Source: Caldilineaceae bacterium | Lineage (GTDB): Bacteria > Chloroflexota > Anaerolineae > Caldilineales > Caldilineaceae | Direction of reading: 5' to 3' | Length of the DNA: 8,265 bases | Assembly: GCA_026645575.1 (NCBI GenBank) | Contig: JAPKMW010000190.1 | Span: 1-8,265 of the forward strand | Shown: positions 1 to 6,433 of the stretch, one piece after another | How positions within the stretch are numbered: position 1 is the stretch's first letter | How the letters are laid out: every line of letters starts with the position of its first letter | Program-made: the position numbers and the translations under genes | Notes under the pieces: model-generated | Databases searched by the model: none | What the model saw: only the letters and a program-made list of their open reading frames with translations | What the model was told of the DNA's origin: nothing

Positions 1-54
1 GCATCTATCTTAATTTCCTTTTAGGCAGACCGCTCCTGGCCATTAAGGAACTCT

Positions 55-96
55 TTGCCTAATTTCGCATAATCGGTAATATAATTATTAGAAAGG
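55..96 (+). promoter_or_regulatory. Candidate promoter and ribosome binding site of the carotenoid gene pair
   Basis: A perfect TATAAT lies at 80-85, with a weak -35 candidate TTGCCT at 55-60 (4 of 6 matches, 19-bp spacer, longer than ideal). Transcription would start near 91-93, leaving a leader of only about ten bases that still carries a Shine-Dalgarno-like GAAAGG at 91-96, six bases before the ATG at 103. The stretch 61-92 is strikingly AT-rich compared with the GC-rich genes. A second, poorer box (CATAAT, 68-73) is an alternative. TTAGGCA (21-27) and TGCCTAA (56-62) form a short inverted repeat of unknown meaning. No gene is visible in 1-102. Confidence 0.5.
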
Positions 97-102
97 CGTT
101 AC

Positions 103-924
103 ATGACCTACTTTGCATTTCTAGCCTGGTGTGTGGGGATTCCGTTGATATTGTTGGCGATTGCGAATTGGTGGGATGGACGGCAAGGACGGAAGTTGCC
201 GCGGACGTTGCAAGCATGGCCGGCCCGCGCCGTGGTGATTGCCCATGTAATTGTGGCCGTCCTCTACACAACGCCGTGGGACAACTATCTGGTGGCGACC
301 AATGTCTGGTGGTATGACCCCACATTGGTGACCGGAATTGTGCTGGGCTGGGTGCCCATTGAAGAGTATACTTTCTTTGTCGTCCAGACCATCATGACCA
401 GTCTCTGGATCTTCTTTCTGGCCCGGCGTTTGCCCCTTAAGCCGATGCCGGTTGGTGAAATAGCAACCCGCTGGCGGCTGTGGAGTACGCTGGCGGTGCT
501 GCCAATCTGGCTCTTCTCGGTGGTGATCTTGGCTGTCGGCTGGGCGCCAGGCACCTATTTGGGGTTGGAACTGGTCTGGGCGCTACCGCCGATTATGCTC
601 CAACTGGCCTTTGGCGCTGACATTCTCTGGCGCTACCGCTGGGTTGTGCTGTGGGGCATTGCCGTGCCGACGGTCTATCTTTCCGCCGGCGACCTGGTCG
701 CCATCGGTTCCGGCACCTGGACCATCGATCCCATGCAATCCACCGGCATTCTAATAGCCGGTCTGCCGATTGAAGAGTTCATCTTCTTCTTCCTGACCAA
801 TACCCTGGTTGTCCTCGGCACGCTGCTGGTGCTGGCGGTCGAGAGCCATGAACGCGCCCCACGCGAGTTGGTGCGGCGGATGCGGCAGATGGTGTCGATG
901 CAAGCTGACAAGGTGGCAGGGTGA
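103..924 (+). CDS. Lycopene cyclase, fused CrtYc-CrtYd membrane type
   Basis: Predicted integral membrane enzyme that closes beta-ionone rings at the ends of lycopene, giving gamma- and/or beta-carotene. The 273-residue protein shows the internal duplication of this family. The first half carries PWDNYLV (58-64) and PIEEYTFF (85-92); the second half carries GTWTIDP (204-210) and PIEEFIFF (222-229). The acidic P-x-E-E pairs are the conserved motifs of the CrtYc and CrtYd halves. Several hydrophobic segments fill the chain and the C-terminus is basic (from about 251). Actinobacteria often split the halves into two genes, whereas here they are one chain, as in archaea and some other bacteria. 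The start at 103 has a good ribosome binding site. The stop codon lies inside an 8-bp tandem repeat and overlaps the next gene by 4 nt. Whether one or both lycopene ends are cyclised cannot be read from the sequence. Confidence 0.9.
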   Translation: MTYFAFLAWCVGIPLILLAIANWWDGRQGRKLPRTLQAWPARAVVIAHVIVAVLYTTPWDNYLVATNVWWYDPTLVTGIVLGWVPIEEYTFFVVQTIMTSLWIFFLARRLPLKPMPVGEIATRWRLWSTLAVLPIWLFSVVILAVGWAPGTYLGLELVWALPPIMLQLAFGADILWRYRWVVLWGIAVPTVYLSAGDLVAIGSGTWTIDPMQSTGILIAGLPIEEFIFFFLTNTLVVLGTLLVLAVESHERAPRELVRRMRQMVSMQADKVAG

Positions 925-927
925 CAG
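904..927 (+). repeat. Three degenerate 8-bp tandem units at the lycopene cyclase/CruF junction
   Basis: Units GCTGACAA, GGTGGCAG and GGTGACAG follow one another at 904, 912 and 920 (consensus GGTGACAG; 6, 7 and 8 matches). The last unit supplies the TGA stop of the lycopene cyclase gene (922-924) and the overlapping GTG (921-923), a possible start of the next gene. AGGTGG at 911-916 could also serve as its Shine-Dalgarno sequence. The period is the same as in the array at 4917-4979. Confidence 0.6.
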
Positions 928-1730
928 GGTTTGGTATGCAAATAGCGATTTCGCTAAGGAATCGAGAGCGATTCTGGCAGAAGCTTTCGGTGGCCTGGTG
1001 GTTGGTGATCGCCTGGGTGTTGACCATGATCGCCATCCCCATTCTACGCTGGACGCTGGGCGACAGGGTGTTGCACTGGGGCGTCACCCTGAGCGTCTGT
1101 TTCCTGGCGCTGGCGATGATCGCGGCGCTTTGGGAACAGTGGGGCGGCTGGGCAACCGTGCGGCTGGTCTTGGCAGTGGGGATGCTGGCGTGGGCGCTGG
1201 AATGGGTGGGCAGTACGACGGGCTTTCCCTTTGGCGTCTACCACTATACACCTCTCTTGCAGCCGCAATTGGCCGGGGTGCCGCTCTTGATCCCGCTGGC
1301 TTGGTTGATGATGTTGCCGCCGGCCTGGGCGGTGGCAAGTTTGATCGTCGGTGGGCGGCGGGACTGGCGCTTTGTGCTAGTCAGTGCTGCGGCTTTTACG
1401 GCCTGGGATCTCTTTCTCGATCCACAGATGGTGGGCTGGGGCTACTGGGTATGGGCCAACCCCGGCGGCTACTTTGGCATTCCGTGGATCAACTTTGGCG
1501 GCTGGCTGCTGGGGTCGGCGCTTATCACCTGGCTGGTGCGGCCCGGACCACTGTTGGCTCCCATCTTTGTCACGGTCTATGCCATCACCTGGTTTCTGCA
1601 AACGGTGGGGCAGGCGCTCTTCTGGCAAATGCCGGGGCCGGCCTTGGTAGGCGGGTTGGTGATGGGCTTTTTCCTCCTTTTGGCTTATTTGCGCACACAA
1701 CGCACAACCAGCTTACAACATTCCGCCTGA
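921..1730 (+). CDS. CruF-like carotenoid biosynthesis protein (DUF422 family, probable 1',2'-hydratase)
   Basis: Multi-pass membrane protein of 269 residues resembling the CruF/bisanhydrobacterioruberin hydratase family, which adds water across the terminal double bond of an acyclic carotenoid end to give a tertiary hydroxyl. Recognisable blocks are the acidic E94 followed by GFPFGVYHYT (101-110), GVPLLIPLAW (119-128), AWDLFLDPQM (161-170) and GGYFGIPWINFGGW (182-195), all set in or next to hydrophobic helices. It overlaps the lycopene cyclase gene by GTGA, so the two are almost certainly co-transcribed and translationally coupled. The start is uncertain: GTG at 921 has AGGTGG four bases upstream, while an in-frame ATG at 936 has AGGG six bases upstream and would shorten the protein by five residues. 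The pairing suggests a hydroxylated monocyclic or acyclic carotenoid; glycosyl or acyl transferases that might finish it are not in this window. Confidence 0.85.
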   Translation: MTGFGMQIAISLRNRERFWQKLSVAWWLVIAWVLTMIAIPILRWTLGDRVLHWGVTLSVCFLALAMIAALWEQWGGWATVRLVLAVGMLAWALEWVGSTTGFPFGVYHYTPLLQPQLAGVPLLIPLAWLMMLPPAWAVASLIVGGRRDWRFVLVSAAAFTAWDLFLDPQMVGWGYWVWANPGGYFGIPWINFGGWLLGSALITWLVRPGPLLAPIFVTVYAITWFLQTVGQALFWQMPGPALVGGLVMGFFLLLAYLRTQRTTSLQHSA

Positions 1731-1748
1731 CTCTGTTATAATAGCCCC
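1712..1748 (+). promoter_or_regulatory. Extended -10 promoter for a probably leaderless transcript
   Basis: TGTTATAAT at 1734-1742 is an extended -10 element with a perfect TATAAT hexamer at 1737-1742. Only six bases (1743-1748) separate it from the ATG at 1749, so the expected transcription start falls on or next to the A of the start codon. The -35 match is poor (CTTACA at 1712-1717, 19-bp spacer), as extended -10 promoters tolerate. There is no Shine-Dalgarno sequence before the ATG, which fits a leaderless mRNA. The promoter occupies the 18-bp gap after the CruF-like gene. Confidence 0.65.
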
Positions 1749-3305
1749 ATGAACTGGAAACCAAATCACCCGGCATTTCAAGCGCTGCTATCTGCTTTTC
1801 AACAACAGAAGGTCCCTGTCTATGTCGTGGGCGGGGTGGTGCGCGACTTTTTGCTGGGCAGCCAAGACAAAACCACTGATCTGGATCTGGTGGTGGAGCA
1901 TTCGGCCATTCCGCTGGCGCGGCAGGTGGCGGATCGTCTGGGTTGGGCCTTTTACCCGCTCGATGAAGCGCGCGATGTGGCGCGCCTGGTCTTCACCGCC
2001 AACATCGGCGACCCTCTAGTTTGCGACATTGCCCGCCAGCGGGGCGAAACGATTGAACACGATCTGCTCTTGCGCGATTTCACCGTCAACGCCCTCGCTT
2101 TTGCCTTGCAGCGACCGGGGCAGGTCGAACTGGTTGACATTTGCCGCGGGGCGGCGGACATTCAGGCCCGCGTCATTCGACGCGTCACGCCGGCCAGCCT
2201 GGCCGATGATCCGTTGCGGCTCTTGCGCGCCATTCGCTTTGCGGTGCAACTGGACTTTACGCTGGAAGAACAGACCCGCCTCCAGATCAAGCGCATCTGC
2301 ACCACCGTCAGCCTGAGCAGCGCCGAGCGAATGCGCGATGAACTATGGAAGATGCTAACGACCACCGAACCGGCGCGCGCTATACAAGAGTTACAAAACG
2401 TCGGGCTGTTGACCTACGTTCTGCCCGAAGTCGCCAATCTGGATGGGGTGGCGCAATCGTATCCCCATTATGAAGATGTCTATCAGCATTCGTTACGCGT
2501 CACGCAACATGCGGTGCAACTGCGTGACTGGTTGTTGGGGCGTCCGGTGGTTGCCACGGAACTGCCGACCCAGCTTTGGCAACAAGCCTTGGCGCCGCGG
2601 CTGACCCAACTACGCCACCATTTTAAGACGCCCTTGGCCAATGGTCGGCTGCGCGCCGAGTGGTTGGTCTGGCACGCTTTGTTGCATGACATCGGCAAGC
2701 CGATCACCCGCACCGTGGAGATGCAGCCGGATGATCATGTCCGCTATCGTTTTCTAGAACACGAACGGGTGGGTGCCGAATTAGCAGAAAACCGCCTCAA
2801 TGCGTTACGCTTTAGTCGCCAGGAGAGTACGTTGGTTAGCACCGTTATCGCCAACCACATGCGCCCCCATCTGCTCTCGGCGGCCTTTGTCGGCAAGCCG
2901 ATCAGTCGGCGGGCGCGCTATCGTTTTTGGCGCTATACCGAGAATCGGCAACTGGAACAGCCCGTGGCGGTTGACACATTATTGCTGGCGATTGCCGATT
3001 ACCAAAGCACTTATCGCGACATGCCGCCGCCCAACTGGCGCGGCTATTTACAACATTTGGACGAATTGTTGGCCTTTGTCTTTGACGCCGATGGCATTGC
3101 GGCCACCCAGCAAAGCCCACTCGTTGATGGTCATACCCTGATGCAGCATTTTGACCTGGCGCCCGGTCGTCAGGTGGGCCAGCTCTTAGCCTATCTACAA
3201 GAGGCACAGGCAGCCGGTGAGATCACAACCCAAGCGGAAGCACTCCAACTAGCACAATCATGGCTACACGAAGCACAAACCCCAGCACCGAACGCGGCCC
3301 GGTAA
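1749..3305 (+). CDS. CCA tRNA nucleotidyltransferase/poly(A) polymerase family protein with HD domain
   Basis: Class II nucleotidyltransferase, predicted to add or repair the 3'-terminal CCA of tRNAs in the cytoplasm; some bacteria split the job between CC- and A-adding paralogues. The head domain shows GGVVRDFLLG (28-37), the metal-binding D44-x-D46 in DLDLVV, RDFTVNALAF (109-118) and DDPLRLLRAIRFA (153-165), the classic neck-region motif. The C-terminal half holds an HD phosphohydrolase-like domain: H247, HALLHDIGKP (309-318, with H313-D314) and H370. At 518 residues it is longer than the core enzyme because of this HD part, and a loop of about 45 residues (roughly 258-303) separates H247 from the HD pair. 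The ATG start sits just before the conserved first strand, so it is probably correct although no ribosome binding site precedes it. The 3' end overlaps the next gene by 46 nt. The sequence alone does not tell CCA-, CC- or A-adding activity, or poly(A) polymerase, apart. Confidence 0.9.
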   Translation: MNWKPNHPAFQALLSAFQQQKVPVYVVGGVVRDFLLGSQDKTTDLDLVVEHSAIPLARQVADRLGWAFYPLDEARDVARLVFTANIGDPLVCDIARQRGETIEHDLLLRDFTVNALAFALQRPGQVELVDICRGAADIQARVIRRVTPASLADDPLRLLRAIRFAVQLDFTLEEQTRLQIKRICTTVSLSSAERMRDELWKMLTTTEPARAIQELQNVGLLTYVLPEVANLDGVAQSYPHYEDVYQHSLRVTQHAVQLRDWLLGRPVVATELPTQLWQQALAPRLTQLRHHFKTPLANGRLRAEWLVWHALLHDIGKPITRTVEMQPDDHVRYRFLEHERVGAELAENRLNALRFSRQESTLVSTVIANHMRPHLLSAAFVGKPISRRARYRFWRYTENRQLEQPVAVDTLLLAIADYQSTYRDMPPPNWRGYLQHLDELLAFVFDADGIAATQQSPLVDGHTLMQHFDLAPGRQVGQLLAYLQEAQAAGEITTQAEALQLAQSWLHEAQTPAPNAAR

Positions 3306-4921
3306 AACAGCCGCTCTGCCCCTATCTTGTCCGTTTTGACGCACAGGCGCGCCAGGTCGCGCCGGTTGATTATCCCAGTTTTGAAAACCATTGCCGGGCG
3401 GTTGAGGACGAGGCGTCGTTGCTCTTGACCGACCAAGCCACCTTCTGCCTCTCCGGCAGCTATCAGATCTGTGATCGCTTTCAACTGATTCATCTGGAAG
3501 AAGGGCCAAGCACAGCAACCGCGCCCCGCCAGCGTGCGCCCGCCCCAACATCGGCGGAGACGCTGGCGGCGGAAGCGTGGGGGCAACCGCTGTTTCCCGA
3601 AAAAGAAACGGCTTGGCCCTATCGTCCCGGTCGGCAGATTTGGGCTTGGGCCAGTGCCGCGGTCATCTTTGCCGCGGTCTTGTTGACCGGCGGCGGGGTG
3701 GCGGCCTATGTGGGTTGGGAACTGGCGCTCCAGAGTGGGATGCTCTCCCGTAATGCGGCCAGCGCGCCCATTGACACAATCGCCAGCGCTGCAAATGGGC
3801 TGCCCACACCGGCCTTTGTGGTGGTGACGGCTACCAGCAACGCGCAACTTCCTCTGCCGGCTGTCGCCACATCGCCGGCAGAGGAAGTTGCGCCGCCCAG
3901 TGACAACCCCCAAGCCTATCCTGAAGCAGTGACGGCTACCCCTATTGTTTTGACAGCGCCCGACACGCCACCTAATACGGCGCCCGATACGGCGGCCAAT
4001 CCGCCGCCGGCCGTCATTCTCCAGCCCACCTTTACGGAAACGCCGGTGCCGCCGCGCAATTTGGTGCTGCCCGATCCAGCCACCGATGCCACGCCGACGG
4101 TCTTCATTAATGTCGAACAAGTGCTGCCAACCGTGCCTGCGCGCCGACCAACGCCACTTTTTGAAATCCTAGCCGATACGCCTGTTCCACTTGAGCCGAC
4201 AGCCACGCCGACGCTGGCGATTCTCGGCACGCCGGTGGTGGTCTTTGGGCCGGATGAATCGGCGGTGCCGCCAGGGGAATGTACGCGGGTGCGCTGGCAT
4301 GTGGTAAACGTGCGCGAGGTCTATTACGAAAATCTGCCTTCGCTAGGGGACGGTAGCCGGGAAGAGTGCATCGATAAAGAAGCAAACACCTATGCGCTGC
4401 GCATTGTGCTGGCTGATGGACAAAGCAAAATTTACACCACCACCCTCAATGTCCGCTGGCCGACGCCGACGCCAACCCTAACGCCCAGTTTCACACCCGA
4501 GCCAGTGGCAACCGAAACCTGGACACCGGAAGCGCCCACCCCCACGCCGACGCCCAATGTGATCTATGCCGTCGCCTTGGGAATCGATGGGGAACGGCGA
4601 CGCAGTTGCACCGCCGGAACCGATTGCACCATTGGCGTTCTCGTCACCAACATGGGTGACCAGCCAGACACGCTCTCGGTCGAATTTCTCCAAAAAGGGG
4701 CAGCGGCGGCGCGACTCTGCCGGCAAGATGGCGTTTGTGGCGAACAGAAGTTAACGATCAGCAACGTAGGACCAACCAATACCGCCTATCTGTTCTTGCG
4801 CATAAGTGTGCCTGCGGAGAGCGCCGGCGCCGTCTTTAGCTATGTGCTGCGGGGTGTCAGTGATGGTTCAAAGGGAACTATGACCTCTGAAGCGGTGTCA
4901 GTCGAGGTGGAGAGTCAGTGA
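3260..4921 (+). CDS. Single-pass membrane protein with four-cysteine N-terminal domain, Pro/Thr-rich stalk and two extracellular Ig-like domains
   Basis: Function unknown. In order: a cytoplasmic head of about 125 residues with four cysteines (C20, C45, C63, C71; spacing C-x24-C-x17-C-x7-C) in the contexts CPYL, ENHC, FCLSGSY and CDRF; one transmembrane helix (about 127-152) preceded by arginines 122 and 125, indicating N-inside topology; a disordered Pro/Thr/Ala stalk (about 165-320); a first beta-sandwich-like domain (about 325-400) with C341 and C370; a PTPTPT linker (401-433); and a second, CARDB/Ig-like domain (about 434-551) with C450, C456, C487 and C493. The cysteine head recalls a domain I associate with Chloroflexota proteins that also carry extracellular modules; that is memory, not a search. 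Cysteines there might bind a metal or sense redox state, while the outer ones could form disulfides. The start overlaps the CCA gene by 46 nt without a clear ribosome binding site, and no plausible in-frame start lies before C20. The stalk coding region contains a perfect 20-bp inverted repeat. Confidence 0.8.
   Translation: MATRSTNPSTERGPVKQPLCPYLVRFDAQARQVAPVDYPSFENHCRAVEDEASLLLTDQATFCLSGSYQICDRFQLIHLEEGPSTATAPRQRAPAPTSAETLAAEAWGQPLFPEKETAWPYRPGRQIWAWASAAVIFAAVLLTGGGVAAYVGWELALQSGMLSRNAASAPIDTIASAANGLPTPAFVVVTATSNAQLPLPAVATSPAEEVAPPSDNPQAYPEAVTATPIVLTAPDTPPNTAPDTAANPPPAVILQPTFTETPVPPRNLVLPDPATDATPTVFINVEQVLPTVPARRPTPLFEILADTPVPLEPTATPTLAILGTPVVVFGPDESAVPPGECTRVRWHVVNVREVYYENLPSLGDGSREECIDKEANTYALRIVLADGQSKIYTTTLNVRWPTPTPTLTPSFTPEPVATETWTPEAPTPTPTPNVIYAVALGIDGERRRSCTAGTDCTIGVLVTNMGDQPDTLSVEFLQKGAAAARLCRQDGVCGEQKLTISNVGPTNTAYLFLRISVPAESAGAVFSYVLRGVSDGSKGTMTSEAVSVEVESQ
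3842..3893. repeat. Perfect 20-bp inverted repeat inside a coding region
   Basis: Arms 3842-3861 and 3874-3893 are exact reverse complements, with a 12-base loop (3862-3873). The left arm begins GCGCAACTTCC and ends GCCGGC. The repeat lies in frame within the Pro/Thr-rich stalk of the membrane protein and encodes roughly residues 195-212. No T-run follows, so it is not an intrinsic terminator. It could be a palindromic element inserted in a tolerant linker, or a structured mRNA segment. Confidence 0.85.
3956..4003 (+). repeat. Two 24-bp imperfect tandem units in the stalk coding sequence
   Basis: Units at 3956-3979 and 3980-4003 both begin GCGCCCGAYACG and encode APDTPPNT followed by APDTAANP (residues 233-248). 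This looks like a small in-frame duplication that lengthened the disordered stalk. Confidence 0.5.
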
Positions 4922-4979
4922 GACAGTAGGTCAGTAGGTCAGTTTCGACTGTCTTACTGTCTCACTGTCTCACTCTCTC
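4912..4979. repeat. 8-bp tandem repeats arranged as a large hairpin over a stop codon
   Basis: On the left, 8-bp units AGTGAGAC, AGTAGGTC, AGTAGGTC start at 4917; on the right, ACTGTCTT, ACTGTCTC, ACTGTCTC, ACTCTCTC run from 4948 to 4979. The two halves are inverted: 4916-4928 pairs perfectly with 4955-4967, and the stem extends to 4935/4948 with one G-T wobble and one mismatch, giving 20 positions around a 12-base loop. Weaker pairing continues outward to 4912/4971. The TGA stop of the membrane protein (4919-4921) lies inside the left arm. The element fills most of the 90-bp gap before the next gene. It lacks an adjoining T-tract, so a terminator role is possible but not shown. Confidence 0.8.
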
Positions 4980-5011
4980 ACTAGCCCCATTGAACAGCAC
5001 TCTTTTTGATT

Positions 5012-6364
5012 ATGGATATACTCATTGTCATCGCCATCATTGCGTTCCTGATTGCGGTCAACGGCTTTTATGTCGCCGCGGAATTTTCCACGGTGAGCGC
5101 ACAGCGAGCGCGGCTGGCAGCATTGGCCGATAGCGGGAATCTGGGCGCACAACGCATGTTGGCGACGGTTGTTGACCCGCATAAACTGGATGCCTACATT
5201 GCCGCCTGTCAACTGGGCATTACCCTTTCCAGCTTAATTCTGGGCTTTTACGGCCAGGCCAATCTAGTACGTTGGTTGGATCCTTACCTGGCCCGGCTTG
5301 GGGAAAGCGTCCAGTTGGTGGCGCAGCCGATTACCGCCGTTATCATCCTGCTGCTGCTCACCATCTTCCAGGTAGTGCTGGGCGAGTTGATGCCCAAGAA
5401 CGTCGGCATCCTCTACCCCGAACAGCTTGCCATCTACACCTCCTTGCCCATGCAGTGGTCGCTGCTGCTCTTTCGTCCTTTGATCTGGTTTTTTAACGGC
5501 AGTGGTCAACTGCTACTGCGGCTGATGGGGGCGCCGCCGGTTACCGAACATAGCCATCTCCACTCGCCGGAGGAGATCCTCTTTGTCGTCGAGGAGAGTA
5601 GCGCCGGCGGCGTGCTGGATCAGGAAGAGCGGCGGTTGTTGGTCAATACGTTGCAACTACGCCATACCACCGCCCGCAAAGCGATGATCCCGCGCAATCG
5701 CCTGATTGCCGCACCAATAGATCGCCCGTATCCCGAACTCTTTGCGTTGCTGGCCAATTCTCCCTACTCACGCTTACCGCTCTATGAAGAGAGCATTGAC
5801 AACATTGTCGGCGTCGTCCATCTCAAGGATCTCTTGCTCCTCGCATATGACGGCGCACCATTGACGGCAGCCGAACAGAGCGCAACGCTACGCCGACATC
5901 TGCACACCCCACAATTTGTACCAGATTCGATGTTGATTGAGGAAGTGATGGCGCAGTTGCAGCGCAGCCGCACCAACTTGGCGATTGTGATCGACGAATA
6001 TGGCGGCACCGCCGGCATGATCACGTTTGAGGATCTGGTTGAGGAGATTATCGGTGAGTTTGAAGATGAATTTGACACCGAAGCGCCGCCACTGGTTTTG
6101 CAAGATGACCAACGGCTCCGTGTACGCGGCGAGGTGCAGATTGAGGATCTGAACGACCTGTTGGGACTTTATTTGCCGACGGCGGAGGTCGATACCATCG
6201 GCGGCTTGATCACCAGCACATTGGGCCATATTCCCACCGTTGGCGAAGAAGTAACCATCAACGAAACTGGCCTGCGTGTGGAAGAGATGGAGCAGAACCG
6301 GGTGCTTGCAGTTTCGCTACCCTTGTCACCCGAACAAGTGGAACGGTTGAACGACAGTCCGTAG
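5012..6364 (+). CDS. CNNM/CorC (HlyC) family membrane protein with CBS pair, first paralogue
   Basis: Member of the family often labelled hemolysin, whose studied members move or regulate Mg2+ and other cations or polyamines; it is not a toxin by this evidence. Order of parts (450 residues): DUF21/CNNM transmembrane domain with helices at about 2-22, 62-80, 104-124 and 148-170, containing GELMPKN (124-130); two CBS motifs (about 220-345) beginning near KAMIPRN and ending in DEYGGTAG (328-335) and an acidic [16 protein letters not shown] run; then the C-terminal transporter-associated domain (about 367-440) with LRVRGE and DTIGGLI (394-400). The PKN variant marks a different subfamily from its neighbour, which has PKS. 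The ATG at 5012 is chosen because the first transmembrane helix follows at once; TTG at 5006 is in frame and adds two residues. No clear Shine-Dalgarno sequence or promoter is visible upstream. Its TAG stop lies inside a palindrome. Confidence 0.9.
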   Translation: MDILIVIAIIAFLIAVNGFYVAAEFSTVSAQRARLAALADSGNLGAQRMLATVVDPHKLDAYIAACQLGITLSSLILGFYGQANLVRWLDPYLARLGESVQLVAQPITAVIILLLLTIFQVVLGELMPKNVGILYPEQLAIYTSLPMQWSLLLFRPLIWFFNGSGQLLLRLMGAPPVTEHSHLHSPEEILFVVEESSAGGVLDQEERRLLVNTLQLRHTTARKAMIPRNRLIAAPIDRPYPELFALLANSPYSRLPLYEESIDNIVGVVHLKDLLLLAYDGAPLTAAEQSATLRRHLHTPQFVPDSMLIEEVMAQLQRSRTNLAIVIDEYGGTAGMITFEDLVEEIIGEFEDEFDTEAPPLVLQDDQRLRVRGEVQIEDLNDLLGLYLPTAEVDTIGGLITSTLGHIPTVGEEVTINETGLRVEEMEQNRVLAVSLPLSPEQVERLNDSP

Positions 6365-6419
6365 TAAAGACTTTAGTCTTTCTTTGGACACCGTAGGAAG
6401 ACGAAAGTCTTTACTACGG
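6359..6419. repeat. 22-bp palindrome (one mismatch) spanning the stop codon, between the two CorC-type genes
   Basis: Arms 6359-6380 and 6398-6419 pair at 21 of 22 positions (mismatch 6375/6403) around a 17-base loop. Outer ends read CCGTAG and CTACGG; the centre of each arm is AAAGACTTTAGTC-like. The TAG stop of the first CorC-type gene (6362-6364) is in the left arm, and the ribosome binding site of the second (GAAGG, 6422-6426) begins three bases after the right arm. CCGTAG recurs in the loop at 6391-6396. No T-run follows, so it is not a standard intrinsic terminator. It resembles REP-type intergenic palindromes. Confidence 0.85.
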
Positions 6420-6433
6420 TAGAAGGCGCCATT

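Noticed and set aside
809..1741. 310-codon plus-strand frame across the carotenoid genes
   Set aside because: Out-of-frame shadow of the cyclase and CruF-like genes; its protein is low-complexity Gly/Ala/Leu and has no motif.
3191..4120. 309-codon open frame on the minus strand
   Set aside because: It lies opposite two well-supported genes, is rich in Arg and Gly as expected for the reverse of GC-rich coding sequence, and shows no recognisable domain.
4917..4979. CRISPR-like array
   Set aside because: Units are 8 bp, directly adjacent and without spacers; this is a simple tandem repeat arranged as a hairpin.
4990..5022. Promoter for the first CorC-type gene (TTGAAC with TATACT)
   Set aside because: The -10-like box (5017-5022) lies inside the coding sequence, downstream of the start codon, and the first transmembrane helix leaves no later start.
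6359..6419. Rho-independent terminator
   Set aside because: The stem is long and AT-rich, has no T-run after it, and is followed at once by a ribosome binding site and a co-directional gene.
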